From: Paenibacillus oceani
Lineage (GTDB): Bacteria; Bacillota; Bacilli; Paenibacillales; NBRC-103111
Length of the DNA stretch: 50,550 nucleotides
Direction: 5' to 3'
Assembly: GCF_014705615.1 (NCBI RefSeq)
Contig: NZ_JACXJA010000018.1
Span: forward strand, 1 to 50,550
The notes under the pieces were generated by a model that had not been told where the DNA came from, did no database searches, and saw nothing but the letters and a program-made list of their open reading frames with translations. Shown here piece by piece: positions 15,209 to 23,262 of the stretch (position 1 is its first letter; every line of letters starts with the position of its first letter). The position numbers were made by a program, and so were the translations under genes.

Positions 15209-18200
15209 TTGGTGTTAAAGCGAAAAATATCGCTGGTACTTATTGCGGCATTGCTGTTTTCCCTCATTCACCAGTTCTCTATCGGCACGGTGTATGCTGC
15301 CGATGCCAATGCCCGAGCAGTATTTGGTACCGGTATATACGCAAAAGAACTGTTTCTCGGCGGCAAATATATGGAGCTTGGTATAAGCCAGTGGGGCGAT
15401 TTCGGCACGGAGGGTGCGAAACCCGCTAATTTTACTGGAACAAAGGTCAGAAAAACCATTGGTATGAGCGCCGACCACGACGGATTTGGCACGGGAAAAG
15501 ATTTGCCTATCGATTATTATTTGCCTGGAACGATGGAGGAACGATTCGCGGTTGGCTATAAAATTGGAACAAAAACATTTGCGAACTCGAACTCTGCTTT
15601 AATGAAAACCAAAAGCATGCCAACTACGGTCGAAAACGAGTCTGATCTGGCCGCAGGTTTGCTGCAAGCTAAAGTAGTTTCGACATGGAAAGATACAATG
15701 GAAATTACTCAGGTGATCAGTTTTAAGGTCGATGACAAGATTTTCCGTAATGATGTTACTATTAAAAATATTAGCAGCGATACTTGGGACAGCGCTCGAT
15801 ATATGCGCACTCTGGATCCGGATAATACGAAGGATGTTGGCGGGGAATTTCCAACCTCTAACACAATTACGCACACCGTCGCGGATGATGGAATCGCTGT
15901 CGTAAAAGCGGAGACTTACAATATTAACGATCCTCTGTATAAGGCTTTCAATTCAAGAGCTCCAATCTTCTTTTATTCAAAAGACCCGGCTGCGAAAGGT
16001 TCGATATTTGGCTTTACGAATACGAATCCATATGCGCCAGATGCGTATGATAATGCGAAAGCAAAGGGTTACAATGTGAAAGCGGACCAAGCAATCACAA
16101 TGACCTGGGAATCGAATAAGCTTGCGCCTAATGAAAGCCAAACTTACACGTATTATACCAGTTTGGACGAACGCGGCCCAGATTCGGTATTGACCGAGCT
16201 TGAGAAGGACGCCGGATTCAAAGAAACTAAAGCTAATGACGGTACAGTTGCGGGCACCCAAAGAGTCGTGATTAAAGGTGGTACTCTGTCTCCTGTTATT
16301 GATCCCGCAAAACTGACAATAAATAATTTGCCGACTCGACTAAAAATCGGAAGCGTGACTCGTGTAAGCGACACAATTCTTGAATTCACCCTCTCCGAGA
16401 CGGACAAGGCAATCAACCATGGCAGCGAATATTCGATTACGAACGCTTCGCTAACGATAGGCAAGGAAAACCTTGTTGTCGGAATTAAAGATTATACGAC
16501 GGAAACATTCCCGATCACGTTTATCGATCAGGCGCGGGCGTATATCAGTGAGTCAAACGTAACCGAAGCTACGTACGGTTCTGGAGCAATCAATGGTTCC
16601 GTGACGGTTACTATCACGGATGGAGTACTGGAGAAAGATATTACTAAAACAGATATTACTGTGGACAAGCTTCCTGCCGGACTGGATTATACGGTCGAAA
16701 GATTATCCGACAAGGAGTTTAGGCTGACTTTCACAGGAACAGCCGCAGATCCTGTAAGTGTGTCCGATGCATCCGTAACCATTGCAAGCGGTAAAGTGGC
16801 AGGAAGTAATGGTATAAACTTAAAGACCAACACGTTTAATATCGACTTCTATAAAAAACCGTACCTGTTTGTAGAAAATCCCGTTTTAAAGGAATCAACT
16901 AGAAACGACGGGACATTTGACGAGCCGATTATTCTTAAGCTTGTGAATGGCAAATTTGAGGATCCTACGGTTGCAGCCGCTGTTTACAGCATTAATTTGC
17001 CGGCGGGTTTATCGATCGGAGATGTTATCAGAAATAACGATACACAGTTAACTATTATACTGACTGGCAGTACGACTCCGGCTTCGGTTACAGATAACGT
17101 TTATTTTGGAGTCGATAAATCCAAAGTTATTCCTGGTATGCCTGAATGGCATGTGACAGGGGATAAAGTGTTTTCGAATACTATCTCGTTCCTGTTCACG
17201 GATGATTATCCCTCGATCAGCCTTGGAGAGAAAGCCATTCATGTAAATCCGGATGATACGATAACCGAAAAGTTGACCGTTAAACTTCAAAACGGAACGT
17301 TCGATCCAGGTGTTGCTGCTAGCCATGTGAAGATAAACAACTTGCCGGAAGGCATAGAAATCGACACTGTAACACTGAAGAGCGGCAGTACTACAGAACT
17401 TGAGATTTCGTTTAAGGTTAGCGAATCGGCTAAGTTAGAACCCGCGTCTGCATTTGCATCGGTTCAGATCCATCCAAGCGTCGTAGTTGGCGCGACCGGT
17501 CCGCTAACATCCGAGACTTTCGCCTTCAATCCGGCGAAGGCGGATACAGTGACTTGGGATATGATTAAGAAGTTTAATAGTGTTCAAGAAGCAGTGAGAA
17601 CTGATCTGAAATTACTTGCAGAAGTGATAGGGGGGCCGGTTACCTGGACATCTTCCAACCCTGCTGTTATTGATACGAACGGTACGGTAACGAGACCTGC
17701 AGGGAAAGATGAGCCCGTCACTCTGACTGCTACGTTCACAAGAGGCGGTACGACAGTATCCGAAGTATTTAACGTTGTTGTTAAAAAAGCTCCGGAACGG
17801 CTGGAACTGATTGATGTAACAGTCGATGACGCCACCCCTAATCAAGCAAAATTAACATTCAATCAGGATATTGCAGGCGCATTAAGCGCGGAAGATTTTA
17901 AAAGCTTTACAATTGATGGCCGTAAAGTAATTGCAGCTACTATCGATGGAGATAAAGCGGTTGTTACTTTCGATGAGCCACTATCGCCCGCACCTAAGAA
18001 TCCGTTGGTGGTCGAATATGACCAAAACGAAGGAAATATCGTTTCAGCAGAGGATGCCGATAATGAATTATCTCCTATCTCTGCAGGTGATCAAACCGGT
18101 ATTAAGGCAACAAACAACATCGTTCCTCTGCAAATCGTGACGTCTTACGTTGAAGACGGGAAGTTGAAACTGATTTTTAACAAACCCGTCGATGAAGCCG

Positions 18201-20062
18201 GCCTCGATTTGACAGGACTGGAGTTTGGCGGAAAACCTGTAAAGGCGCCATTTAGCGTGAAAGGTAATGAAGTCGTCGTAGCCCTTCCTGAAGATGTTGC
18301 TGGAAATGTACTGACTTATGTACCAGGCAACATTCAGCATAAAGATAATCCTAACAATAAGCTTGGACAGCTTCTTCCTGGCATTGATCTTGGGGTTGGA
18401 CAAATCTATATCGATCCAAGAGGAAAACTGACCGATAACGGACTTGGGGTAGTTAGCAGCGATGGAGTGACTAAACTTTCTCCGGCGTTCGATCAACAAA
18501 TTCCTAACGGCTACAAGGCCACGGTTCCGCATTACGTTGATAGCGTCAATCTTGATCCGATACCGGCGTCCGCGACCGGCACGGTAGTTATAGTAAGTGT
18601 AAACGGCAAAGAAGTTGACAAGGCATCAGATAAACTGCCGCTGTGGTATGGAGTCAATAAGATCACAGTTGGAATTTACGACAAGAATAATCCGAACATC
18701 CTTCTTGGTCAGTATGAGATTACAATTATCCGTGAAGATGAGGAATCCGATAACACCGGGACTGCACCGATCGGTACCGGCATTGGCGGAGGCACTCCTC
18801 CGAAAAACGGAGACATCATCAGCAGCGTAAACGACAACACACGTGAATTTGCAACAGGCAAGGCGACGACAGAAGGCGGGCGGACCGTAACTACGGTTCA
18901 AATCGATGCAGGCAAGCTTAACGATATTTTGGCGCAAGGGAACGCTCAAAAACTGGCAATACGCGTTCCGAACGAAGGCGATGTCGAGATTCAAGGCTTG
19001 ACGGCTGAACAAGTGAAGCGGATTGCCGATTCCGGCTCCAGTCTGGAGATCGGAAACCTGCTGGCCATCTACCCGGTACCGGGCGGACAGCTGGACTTTA
19101 ACGCCATCTCGAACAACTTGAACGGCGCGAAGCTGGGCGATATTGCCGTCCACGTCGACATCAAGCGTTCTCCGGAATCCTTGATCGACAGCGCGCACAG
19201 CAAGGCGACGGCTGAAGGATACGAGCTGCTGGTCGATCCGGTCGATCTGAGGCTCACCTTTACAACCGACGGGAAAACAACAGATACGGATCGTCTGAAC
19301 GGATATGCCGCCAGATATATCGCGCTTCCGGAAGGAATCGATCCAAACCGGATCACGACAGGCGTGGTCATCAATCCGGACGGTACGATGTTCCACTTGC
19401 CTACAGTCGTTACGAAACTTAACAACCGCTACTTTGCACTCATTAACGATTTGCGCAGCAACGGAACGTATTCCGTCATCTGGAATCCGAAAGATTTTGA
19501 CGACGTGAAGAACCACTGGGCTAGAACGGATGTAAACAATATCGCGGCAAGGCTCGATCTTGCAGGAACCGGGAATAATAGGTTCTCGCCTGACCGGAAT
19601 ATTATCCGTTCGGAATTCGCGACTATTGTAGCGACCGGTATGGGCCTGATGCGTCAAAATGTGCTCGAAAATCAATTCGAAGATGTCAACAAATCCGACT
19701 GGTATCACGATGGGGTGAGCATTGCCAGCGAATTTGAAATCGTGCTCGGTTATGACGACGGCTTGTTCCACGGAGGCCGGAACATTACGAGAGAGCAAGG
19801 CATTGCGATGATCGCCCGCGCGTTCAACCTGGTTGAGCCGCAAAGATTTATGAGTCCGGCGGAGATCGATGCGACGCTTCTGAAGTTCGGCGATGCAGAT
19901 AACGTATCGGGCTGGGCTAAGGAAGTTGTAGCGAAGATGGTTGCAGCCGGCATCGTCGAAGGCGAAGACGGACAACTGCTGAACCCGCAAGACTACATGT
20001 CGCGTGCGGAAGCGGCTGCTCTGATGAGAAGGCTGTTGCAAATGACAAACCTGATCGACTAA
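15209..20062 (+). CDS. Large secreted surface protein with beta-sandwich repeats and three SLH domains
   Basis: About 1617 residues. A basic start and hydrophobic core ending TVYAADA form a signal peptide. After an N-terminal domain of about 330 residues come four related beta-sandwich repeats (beginning near bases 16255, 16540, 16855 and 17205). Then follow a bacterial Ig-like domain (17535-17790), two SwmB-like domains, a cadherin-like domain to about 18740, a Thr/Gly/Pro linker, a domain of unknown type, and three SLH domains (19500-20050) that bind pyruvylated cell-wall polymer. TTG at 15209 or GTG at 15212 follows AAAGG; the ATG at 15176 lacks a site. Bases up to about 18750 are AT-richer than the rest, suggesting a mosaic origin. 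Likely an adhesin, S-layer or wall-anchored binding protein. Confidence 0.92.
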   Translation: MVLKRKISLVLIAALLFSLIHQFSIGTVYAADANARAVFGTGIYAKELFLGGKYMELGISQWGDFGTEGAKPANFTGTKVRKTIGMSADHDGFGTGKDLPIDYYLPGTMEERFAVGYKIGTKTFANSNSALMKTKSMPTTVENESDLAAGLLQAKVVSTWKDTMEITQVISFKVDDKIFRNDVTIKNISSDTWDSARYMRTLDPDNTKDVGGEFPTSNTITHTVADDGIAVVKAETYNINDPLYKAFNSRAPIFFYSKDPAAKGSIFGFTNTNPYAPDAYDNAKAKGYNVKADQAITMTWESNKLAPNESQTYTYYTSLDERGPDSVLTELEKDAGFKETKANDGTVAGTQRVVIKGGTLSPVIDPAKLTINNLPTRLKIGSVTRVSDTILEFTLSETDKAINHGSEYSITNASLTIGKENLVVGIKDYTTETFPITFIDQARAYISESNVTEATYGSGAINGSVTVTITDGVLEKDITKTDITVDKLPAGLDYTVERLSDKEFRLTFTGTAADPVSVSDASVTIASGKVAGSNGINLKTNTFNIDFYKKPYLFVENPVLKESTRNDGTFDEPIILKLVNGKFEDPTVAAAVYSINLPAGLSIGDVIRNNDTQLTIILTGSTTPASVTDNVYFGVDKSKVIPGMPEWHVTGDKVFSNTISFLFTDDYPSISLGEKAIHVNPDDTITEKLTVKLQNGTFDPGVAASHVKINNLPEGIEIDTVTLKSGSTTELEISFKVSESAKLEPASAFASVQIHPSVVVGATGPLTSETFAFNPAKADTVTWDMIKKFNSVQEAVRTDLKLLAEVIGGPVTWTSSNPAVIDTNGTVTRPAGKDEPVTLTATFTRGGTTVSEVFNVVVKKAPERLELIDVTVDDATPNQAKLTFNQDIAGALSAEDFKSFTIDGRKVIAATIDGDKAVVTFDEPLSPAPKNPLVVEYDQNEGNIVSAEDADNELSPISAGDQTGIKATNNIVPLQIVTSYVEDGKLKLIFNKPVDEAGLDLTGLEFGGKPVKAPFSVKGNEVVVALPEDVAGNVLTYVPGNIQHKDNPNNKLGQLLPGIDLGVGQIYIDPRGKLTDNGLGVVSSDGVTKLSPAFDQQIPNGYKATVPHYVDSVNLDPIPASATGTVVIVSVNGKEVDKASDKLPLWYGVNKITVGIYDKNNPNILLGQYEITIIREDEESDNTGTAPIGTGIGGGTPPKNGDIISSVNDNTREFATGKATTEGGRTVTTVQIDAGKLNDILAQGNAQKLAIRVPNEGDVEIQGLTAEQVKRIADSGSSLEIGNLLAIYPVPGGQLDFNAISNNLNGAKLGDIAVHVDIKRSPESLIDSAHSKATAEGYELLVDPVDLRLTFTTDGKTTDTDRLNGYAARYIALPEGIDPNRITTGVVINPDGTMFHLPTVVTKLNNRYFALINDLRSNGTYSVIWNPKDFDDVKNHWARTDVNNIAARLDLAGTGNNRFSPDRNIIRSEFATIVATGMGLMRQNVLENQFEDVNKSDWYHDGVSIASEFEIVLGYDDGLFHGGRNITREQGIAMIARAFNLVEPQRFMSPAEIDATLLKFGDADNVSGWAKEVVAKMVAAGIVEGEDGQLLNPQDYMSRAEAAALMRRLLQMTNLID

Positions 20063-20090
20063 GGCGGACGCAACCTGGGGCGAACGGGAA

Positions 20091-20132
20091 GAAACCATCA
20101 AATCCATCAGTCGGATTTGGTGGTTTCTTTTT
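20091..20132 (+). terminator. Terminator after the SLH protein gene
   Basis: A 15-bp stem (GAAACCATCAAATCC with GGATTTGGTGGTTTC, one G-T pair) with a 7-base loop, followed by TTTTT. It lies 28 bp after the TAA. Confidence 0.92.
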
Positions 20133-20273
20133 CGCGTGGAACTCATACAGACGGTTTCCCTTATGTAGCTTGCGTAAATAGCCCGCTTGTCCCTGTCAGA
20201 ACCAAAAAGGTGGTGATATAATAAAGGAATTGATTGAAATGTTAAATTGCACCAGCAAGGCGGTGTTATCCGG

Positions 20274-21434
20274 ATGAGAACCATTCTGGTAGACGATGAG
20301 CGATTAGCTCTGGCGCAACTGAAGAAGCTGCTGGAGCGCGATATAGGCGACATCGAAGTCATAGGCATGTACACCGATCCGCTTCAAGTATGCGATCAGG
20401 CCCGGAAGCTTCGGCCGGACGCCGTATTTCTCGACATCCAGATGCCCGGCATTGACGGCCTGGAGCTTGCAGAGCGGCTGCAGTCCGCCGTTCCGGAAGC
20501 GGAGATCGTATTTGTAACCGCCTATGATCAGTATGCGGTACAGGCGTTCGAGCTGCATGCCCTGGATTATGTGATGAAGCCGGTTCAATTGGACCGGCTG
20601 CAGAAAACGATCGACAGGCTGAAGGACCGAATCTTATCGAGCTGTGATAACGGGACGGCTGAAGAACCGCCGGTAATCAGCTGTTTTCATCAAATCAAAT
20701 TCCAACTGCCCGGCGGTCAGCCGTTATCGGTCAAGTGGCGTACGAGCAAAGCTCAGGAGCTGTTCGCCTACTTGCTCCATCACCGGGACCGGACGGTCGA
20801 CAGGGAGACGCTGTTCGAGCTGCTGTGGCCGGATTTTGACAGCATTCGTGCGGCCAAGCAGCTGTATACGACCATCTACCATATCAGGCAAACGTTAAAA
20901 AGCGCCGGGCTTCAAGCGGTTACGATCCACAGCGGGGAGCTGGAGGTCGGGTACAAGCTTACGATTGGCGAGGCGAGGCTGGATGTGGCGGAATGGGAAG
21001 CAAGGCTGAAGCGGCTGCCGGCGCTTGAGGCCGGACATATGGAAGAGCACGAGCAAGTGTTGGGGATGTATATAGGCCACTACTTGGGCGAGGTAGAATA
21101 TTTGTGGTCCGAGCACGAGCGGGAACGGCTTCGGAGGCTCTGGATGCATCATGCCGAAGGGCTGAGCGATTATTATCTGGAGCGGGGCATGATAGTCGCC
21201 GCCTTGCAGGTGAATCAGCGGATTCAGCATTATCTGCCTTATGATGAAGAAAGCTATTTCACGCTGATGAAGCTGTACGACTCTTTAGGAGATACAGCGG
21301 GGGTGGAAGACCAGTACTGGCTTCTGACTTCCAGATTGGAGCGGGAACTGGATTCGGCCGTGTCCCCGGCTATCACGAAGTGGTACGATAGCTGGAAAGA
21401 ACAGCGGGGGCGTGCGCGTCTTGCCGGGGTATAA
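20274..21434 (+). CDS. Response regulator with winged-helix and BTAD domains
   Basis: 386 residues. The N-terminal receiver has the acidic pair in LVDDER, phospho-acceptor Asp54 (VFLDIQMPG), the Thr in FVTAYD and the Lys in VMKPVQ. A winged-helix DNA-binding domain follows (RTSKAQELFAYLLHHRDRTV, LFELLWPD, AKQLYTTIYHIRQTL). The last 140 residues form a helical bacterial transcriptional activation domain (EYLWSEHERERLRRLW, LEREL). This layout is the SARP-like response regulator type common in Paenibacillaceae. The ATG at 20274 begins the receiver strand directly, with AAGGCGG upstream. No sensor kinase is adjacent, so it is an orphan here; targets unknown. Confidence 0.88.
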   Translation: MRTILVDDERLALAQLKKLLERDIGDIEVIGMYTDPLQVCDQARKLRPDAVFLDIQMPGIDGLELAERLQSAVPEAEIVFVTAYDQYAVQAFELHALDYVMKPVQLDRLQKTIDRLKDRILSSCDNGTAEEPPVISCFHQIKFQLPGGQPLSVKWRTSKAQELFAYLLHHRDRTVDRETLFELLWPDFDSIRAAKQLYTTIYHIRQTLKSAGLQAVTIHSGELEVGYKLTIGEARLDVAEWEARLKRLPALEAGHMEEHEQVLGMYIGHYLGEVEYLWSEHERERLRRLWMHHAEGLSDYYLERGMIVAALQVNQRIQHYLPYDEESYFTLMKLYDSLGDTAGVEDQYWLLTSRLERELDSAVSPAITKWYDSWKEQRGRARLAGV

Positions 21435-21439
21435 GCAAA

Positions 21440-21467
21440 GGGAAGGAGCGCCAACCGGACTCTTCCC
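21440..21467. terminator. Weak hairpin between convergent genes
   Basis: GGGAAG pairs with CTTCCC around a 16-base loop, between the response regulator and the small minus-strand gene. No T run, so termination is doubtful. Confidence 0.25.
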
Positions 21468-21480
21468 TGCGCCGGAACGT

Positions 21481-21729
21481 TTAGCGGAGAGGCAAGCTCT
21501 CTGCGGGCCTTTTGTCGCCGGAGAAGTACAAGACCGCCTTCCAGCCTCCCGAAGCAGCCTCCAGTTCGATCGTCTGCAGCTCGTCCCATCCGGCGGGGGC
21601 CTGTTTCTGTGCAGCTTCTAAACGGAGAACCAATGTGTCTGTCAGCTCTTCCAGCAAATCTTCGGAATAACCGTGATCCGGAACGTTAACGGGAATCGGC
21701 CTGTCGTGAAACATGATGCGGAGCAGCAT
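21481..21729 (-). CDS. Small hypothetical protein (82 residues)
   Basis: A compact 82-residue protein starting MLLRIMFHDRPIPVNVPDH and ending with strands rich in aromatic residues (GGWKAVLYFSGDKRPAESLPLR). The pattern beta-helix-beta-beta is suggested, with one amphipathic helix (SEDLLEELTDTLVLRLEAAQ). The longer open frame (to 22140) would run into the methyltransferase gene and is rejected; the ATG at 21729 has GAAGGGA upstream. No family recognised. It is divergent from the methyltransferase gene. Confidence 0.6.
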   Translation of the reverse strand: MLLRIMFHDRPIPVNVPDHGYSEDLLEELTDTLVLRLEAAQKQAPAGWDELQTIELEAASGGWKAVLYFSGDKRPAESLPLR

Positions 21730-21818
21730 GGCAATAGTCCCTTCTTTTATATAAACTGGCCTGATTATTATACAAGACGCGACTGAACAAAATCTGAACC
21801 GGCAGCCCGTCAAAGGGA

Positions 21819-21849
21819 TTGACCTTAACGTTGCGGCAACGTTTATAGT
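21819..21849 (+). promoter_or_regulatory. MerR-type promoter/operator for the methyltransferase gene
   Basis: TTGACC (21819-21824) and TATAGT (21844-21849) are separated by 19 bp, longer than a normal 17-bp spacer. The spacer is filled by the palindrome AACGTTGC-G-GCAACGTT (21827-21843). An over-long spacer with a central dyad is the hallmark of MerR-family activated promoters. The start codon lies 61 bp downstream. No merR gene is in this window. Confidence 0.75.
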
Positions 21850-21910
21850 AAGGTTGCCGGGAGAGAACGACTCCCGAGATCCCGCCCCAGGCGGGGAGGA
21901 GATGGACGGG

Positions 21911-22597
21911 ATGGTTGACCATGCGAGCATATATGCCGGGCAGGCGGATGTATACGAGGAGATGATAGCCAAGCAGCCGGATTTGAGCGGGGTGCTGGAG
22001 GAGATTCGGCCGTTTGACGGACTGGACGCCGCCGACGTAGGAGCGGGGACGGGCAGACTGTCCGTCGTGCTCGGCCCGCGCGTCCGCTCGTTGGCCGCGT
22101 TCGACGCCTCAACCGCCATGCTGGATGTGCTGGCCGGCAAGCTTCGCAGCCGGGGACTGACAAACTGGAGGACGGAGCAGGCGGATCACCGGAAGCTGCC
22201 TTTGGCGGACAAGTCGGTGGACTTGATCGTATCCGGCTGGAGCGTCTCTTATCTGTGCAACTCGGATGTGCCCGGTTACCGGAGCCATGTACATGAGATT
22301 ATCGGGGAGATGAAGCGGACGCTTCGTCCGGGCGGCACGATCGTGCTGTTCGAGACGATGGGAACGGGTACGGCAACGCCTGCTCCGCCGCGCTTTTTAC
22401 TCGATTATTACGAGACGCTGGAGCAAGAGCTCGGTTTCTCGCACCGCTGGATTCGGACCGATTACACGTTCGGCAGTTTGGCGGAGGCGGAGCGGCTGAC
22501 CCGGTTCTTTTTCGGGAGCGAACTGGCGGCGCAGGTTTTGCGCAACGGCTGGACAGTGGTGCCGGAATGTGCCGGCATCTGGTGGCTGCATGTGTAA
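21911..22597 (+). CDS. Class I SAM-dependent methyltransferase
   Basis: 228 residues of the Methyltransf_11/25 type. The SAM-binding glycine loop is AADVGAGTGRLSVVLG, followed by the acidic end of strand 2 (LAAFDAS), the QADHRKLPLADKSVDLIVSGWSVSYL segment, and LRPGGTIVLFETMG as strand 5. ATG at 21911 has GGAGGAG 9 bases ahead; the ATG three codons earlier abuts that site. Expressed from a MerR-type promoter, suggesting induction by a small molecule. Substrate unknown. Immediately behind the stop lie four GGGACA repeats. Confidence 0.87.
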   Translation: MVDHASIYAGQADVYEEMIAKQPDLSGVLEEIRPFDGLDAADVGAGTGRLSVVLGPRVRSLAAFDASTAMLDVLAGKLRSRGLTNWRTEQADHRKLPLADKSVDLIVSGWSVSYLCNSDVPGYRSHVHEIIGEMKRTLRPGGTIVLFETMGTGTATPAPPRFLLDYYETLEQELGFSHRWIRTDYTFGSLAEAERLTRFFFGSELAAQVLRNGWTVVPECAGIWWLHV

Positions 22598-22604
22598 GGA
22601 AACG

Positions 22605-22628
22605 GGGACAGGGACAGGGACAGGGACA
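22605..22628. repeat. GGGACA tandem repeat (4 copies)
   Basis: Four exact GGGACA units directly after the methyltransferase stop codon, followed by GGGG. G-rich and able to slip during replication. Confidence 0.9.
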
Positions 22629-22824
22629 GGGGCTTTGCCGCACAAGGCGAAGCTTCCTGTCCTTTTCTGTGCGCCCGGCGCCAGAATGTTTAAGTGCTTC
22701 ACCGTGAGAAGGCGGGTAAAGGAACCTCTTACTCGTCAGGTCAGCTGGCATCGCAAGCTACTTATCGTGGTTTATCGCGGCCGTTCGGTTCTCTGTCCTG
22801 CTACTTTTTTGAGGAAGCAGTCGC

Positions 22825-23017
22825 AATAGAAGCGCTTTGCAGCCTTTATTTGGTCCGAAAACCGGCTTGGGCGCGGAATAAGAGCGGTTTGAACCTGCTA
22901 ATATCCGCGAAAAAGGCGCAAGTCCCTTCAGGTGGTGGGAATAAGGGGGACAAACCGCTTCTATTTGTCACAATCATCCTCATATGCCGGAAATAGAACA
23001 TGCCAAAGACTCTTATA
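22825..23017. repeat. Four-unit palindromic element, copy 1 (degenerate)
   Basis: Four 26-bp imperfect palindromes start at 22825, 22877, 22940 and 22992 (pitches 52, 63, 52). Stems are AATA(A/G)..AG ends pairing with CTTATT-like ends. The first two have TTTG in the loop and the last two CAAA, so units 3-4 are inverted relative to 1-2. The first spacer (around GAAAACCGGCTTG) is similar to the corresponding spacer of the copy at 50268. Confidence 0.75.
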
Positions 23018-23160
23018 CGGTCATTTAGCTGTATGTATATGTCGTCTGAGCGAAGCTCAGTGCGAACGGTTCCCAAGAAACTGGGGGACGGGCTTCATTC
23101 GGAGTCGAGCTTTCCGGCAGGAAACATTGTAAGTCCGGCGAATGTAGAGGAAGAGCAAGA

Positions 23161-23209
23161 GAAAGAAAAAGTGAAAGAAAAAAGTGAAAGAAAAAAGTGA
23201 AAGAAAAAG
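23161..23209. repeat. Purine-rich tandem repeat, about 4 units of 12-13 bp
   Basis: Units of GAAAGAAAAA(A)GT repeat four times with one-base length differences. It ends about 50 bp before the TTG start of the acetyltransferase gene, so length changes could alter its promoter or leader. Confidence 0.85.
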
Positions 23210-23262
23210 AGAAAGTCTGGGGACGGAGTGGGTTCCCGGAAGTTCGAAAGAGGAGGGCGGCC

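Larger units (their letters stand above)
22598..23262. other. 665-bp gene-free region with three kinds of repeat
   Basis: No convincing gene. In order it holds a GGGACA tandem repeat, about 190 bp without recognised structure, a four-unit hairpin element, a further 140 bp without clear structure, and a purine-rich 12-13 bp tandem repeat just before the acetyltransferase gene. Confidence 0.6.

Noticed and set aside
18626-20374. Long minus-strand open frame (582 codons) opposite the SLH gene end
   Set aside because: It is antisense to well-recognised SLH domains, and its translation is a His/Arg-rich low-homology shadow of a GC-rich gene.
21730-22140. Extended form (219 codons) of the small minus-strand gene at 21481
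   Set aside because: The extension is antisense to the methyltransferase and its MerR-type promoter; a good ATG and ribosome site exist at 21729.
22825-23017. CRISPR array
   Set aside because: The regularly spaced repeats are palindromic, only four in number, change orientation halfway, have unequal spacers (26/37/26) that are partly shared between copies, and no cas gene is present.
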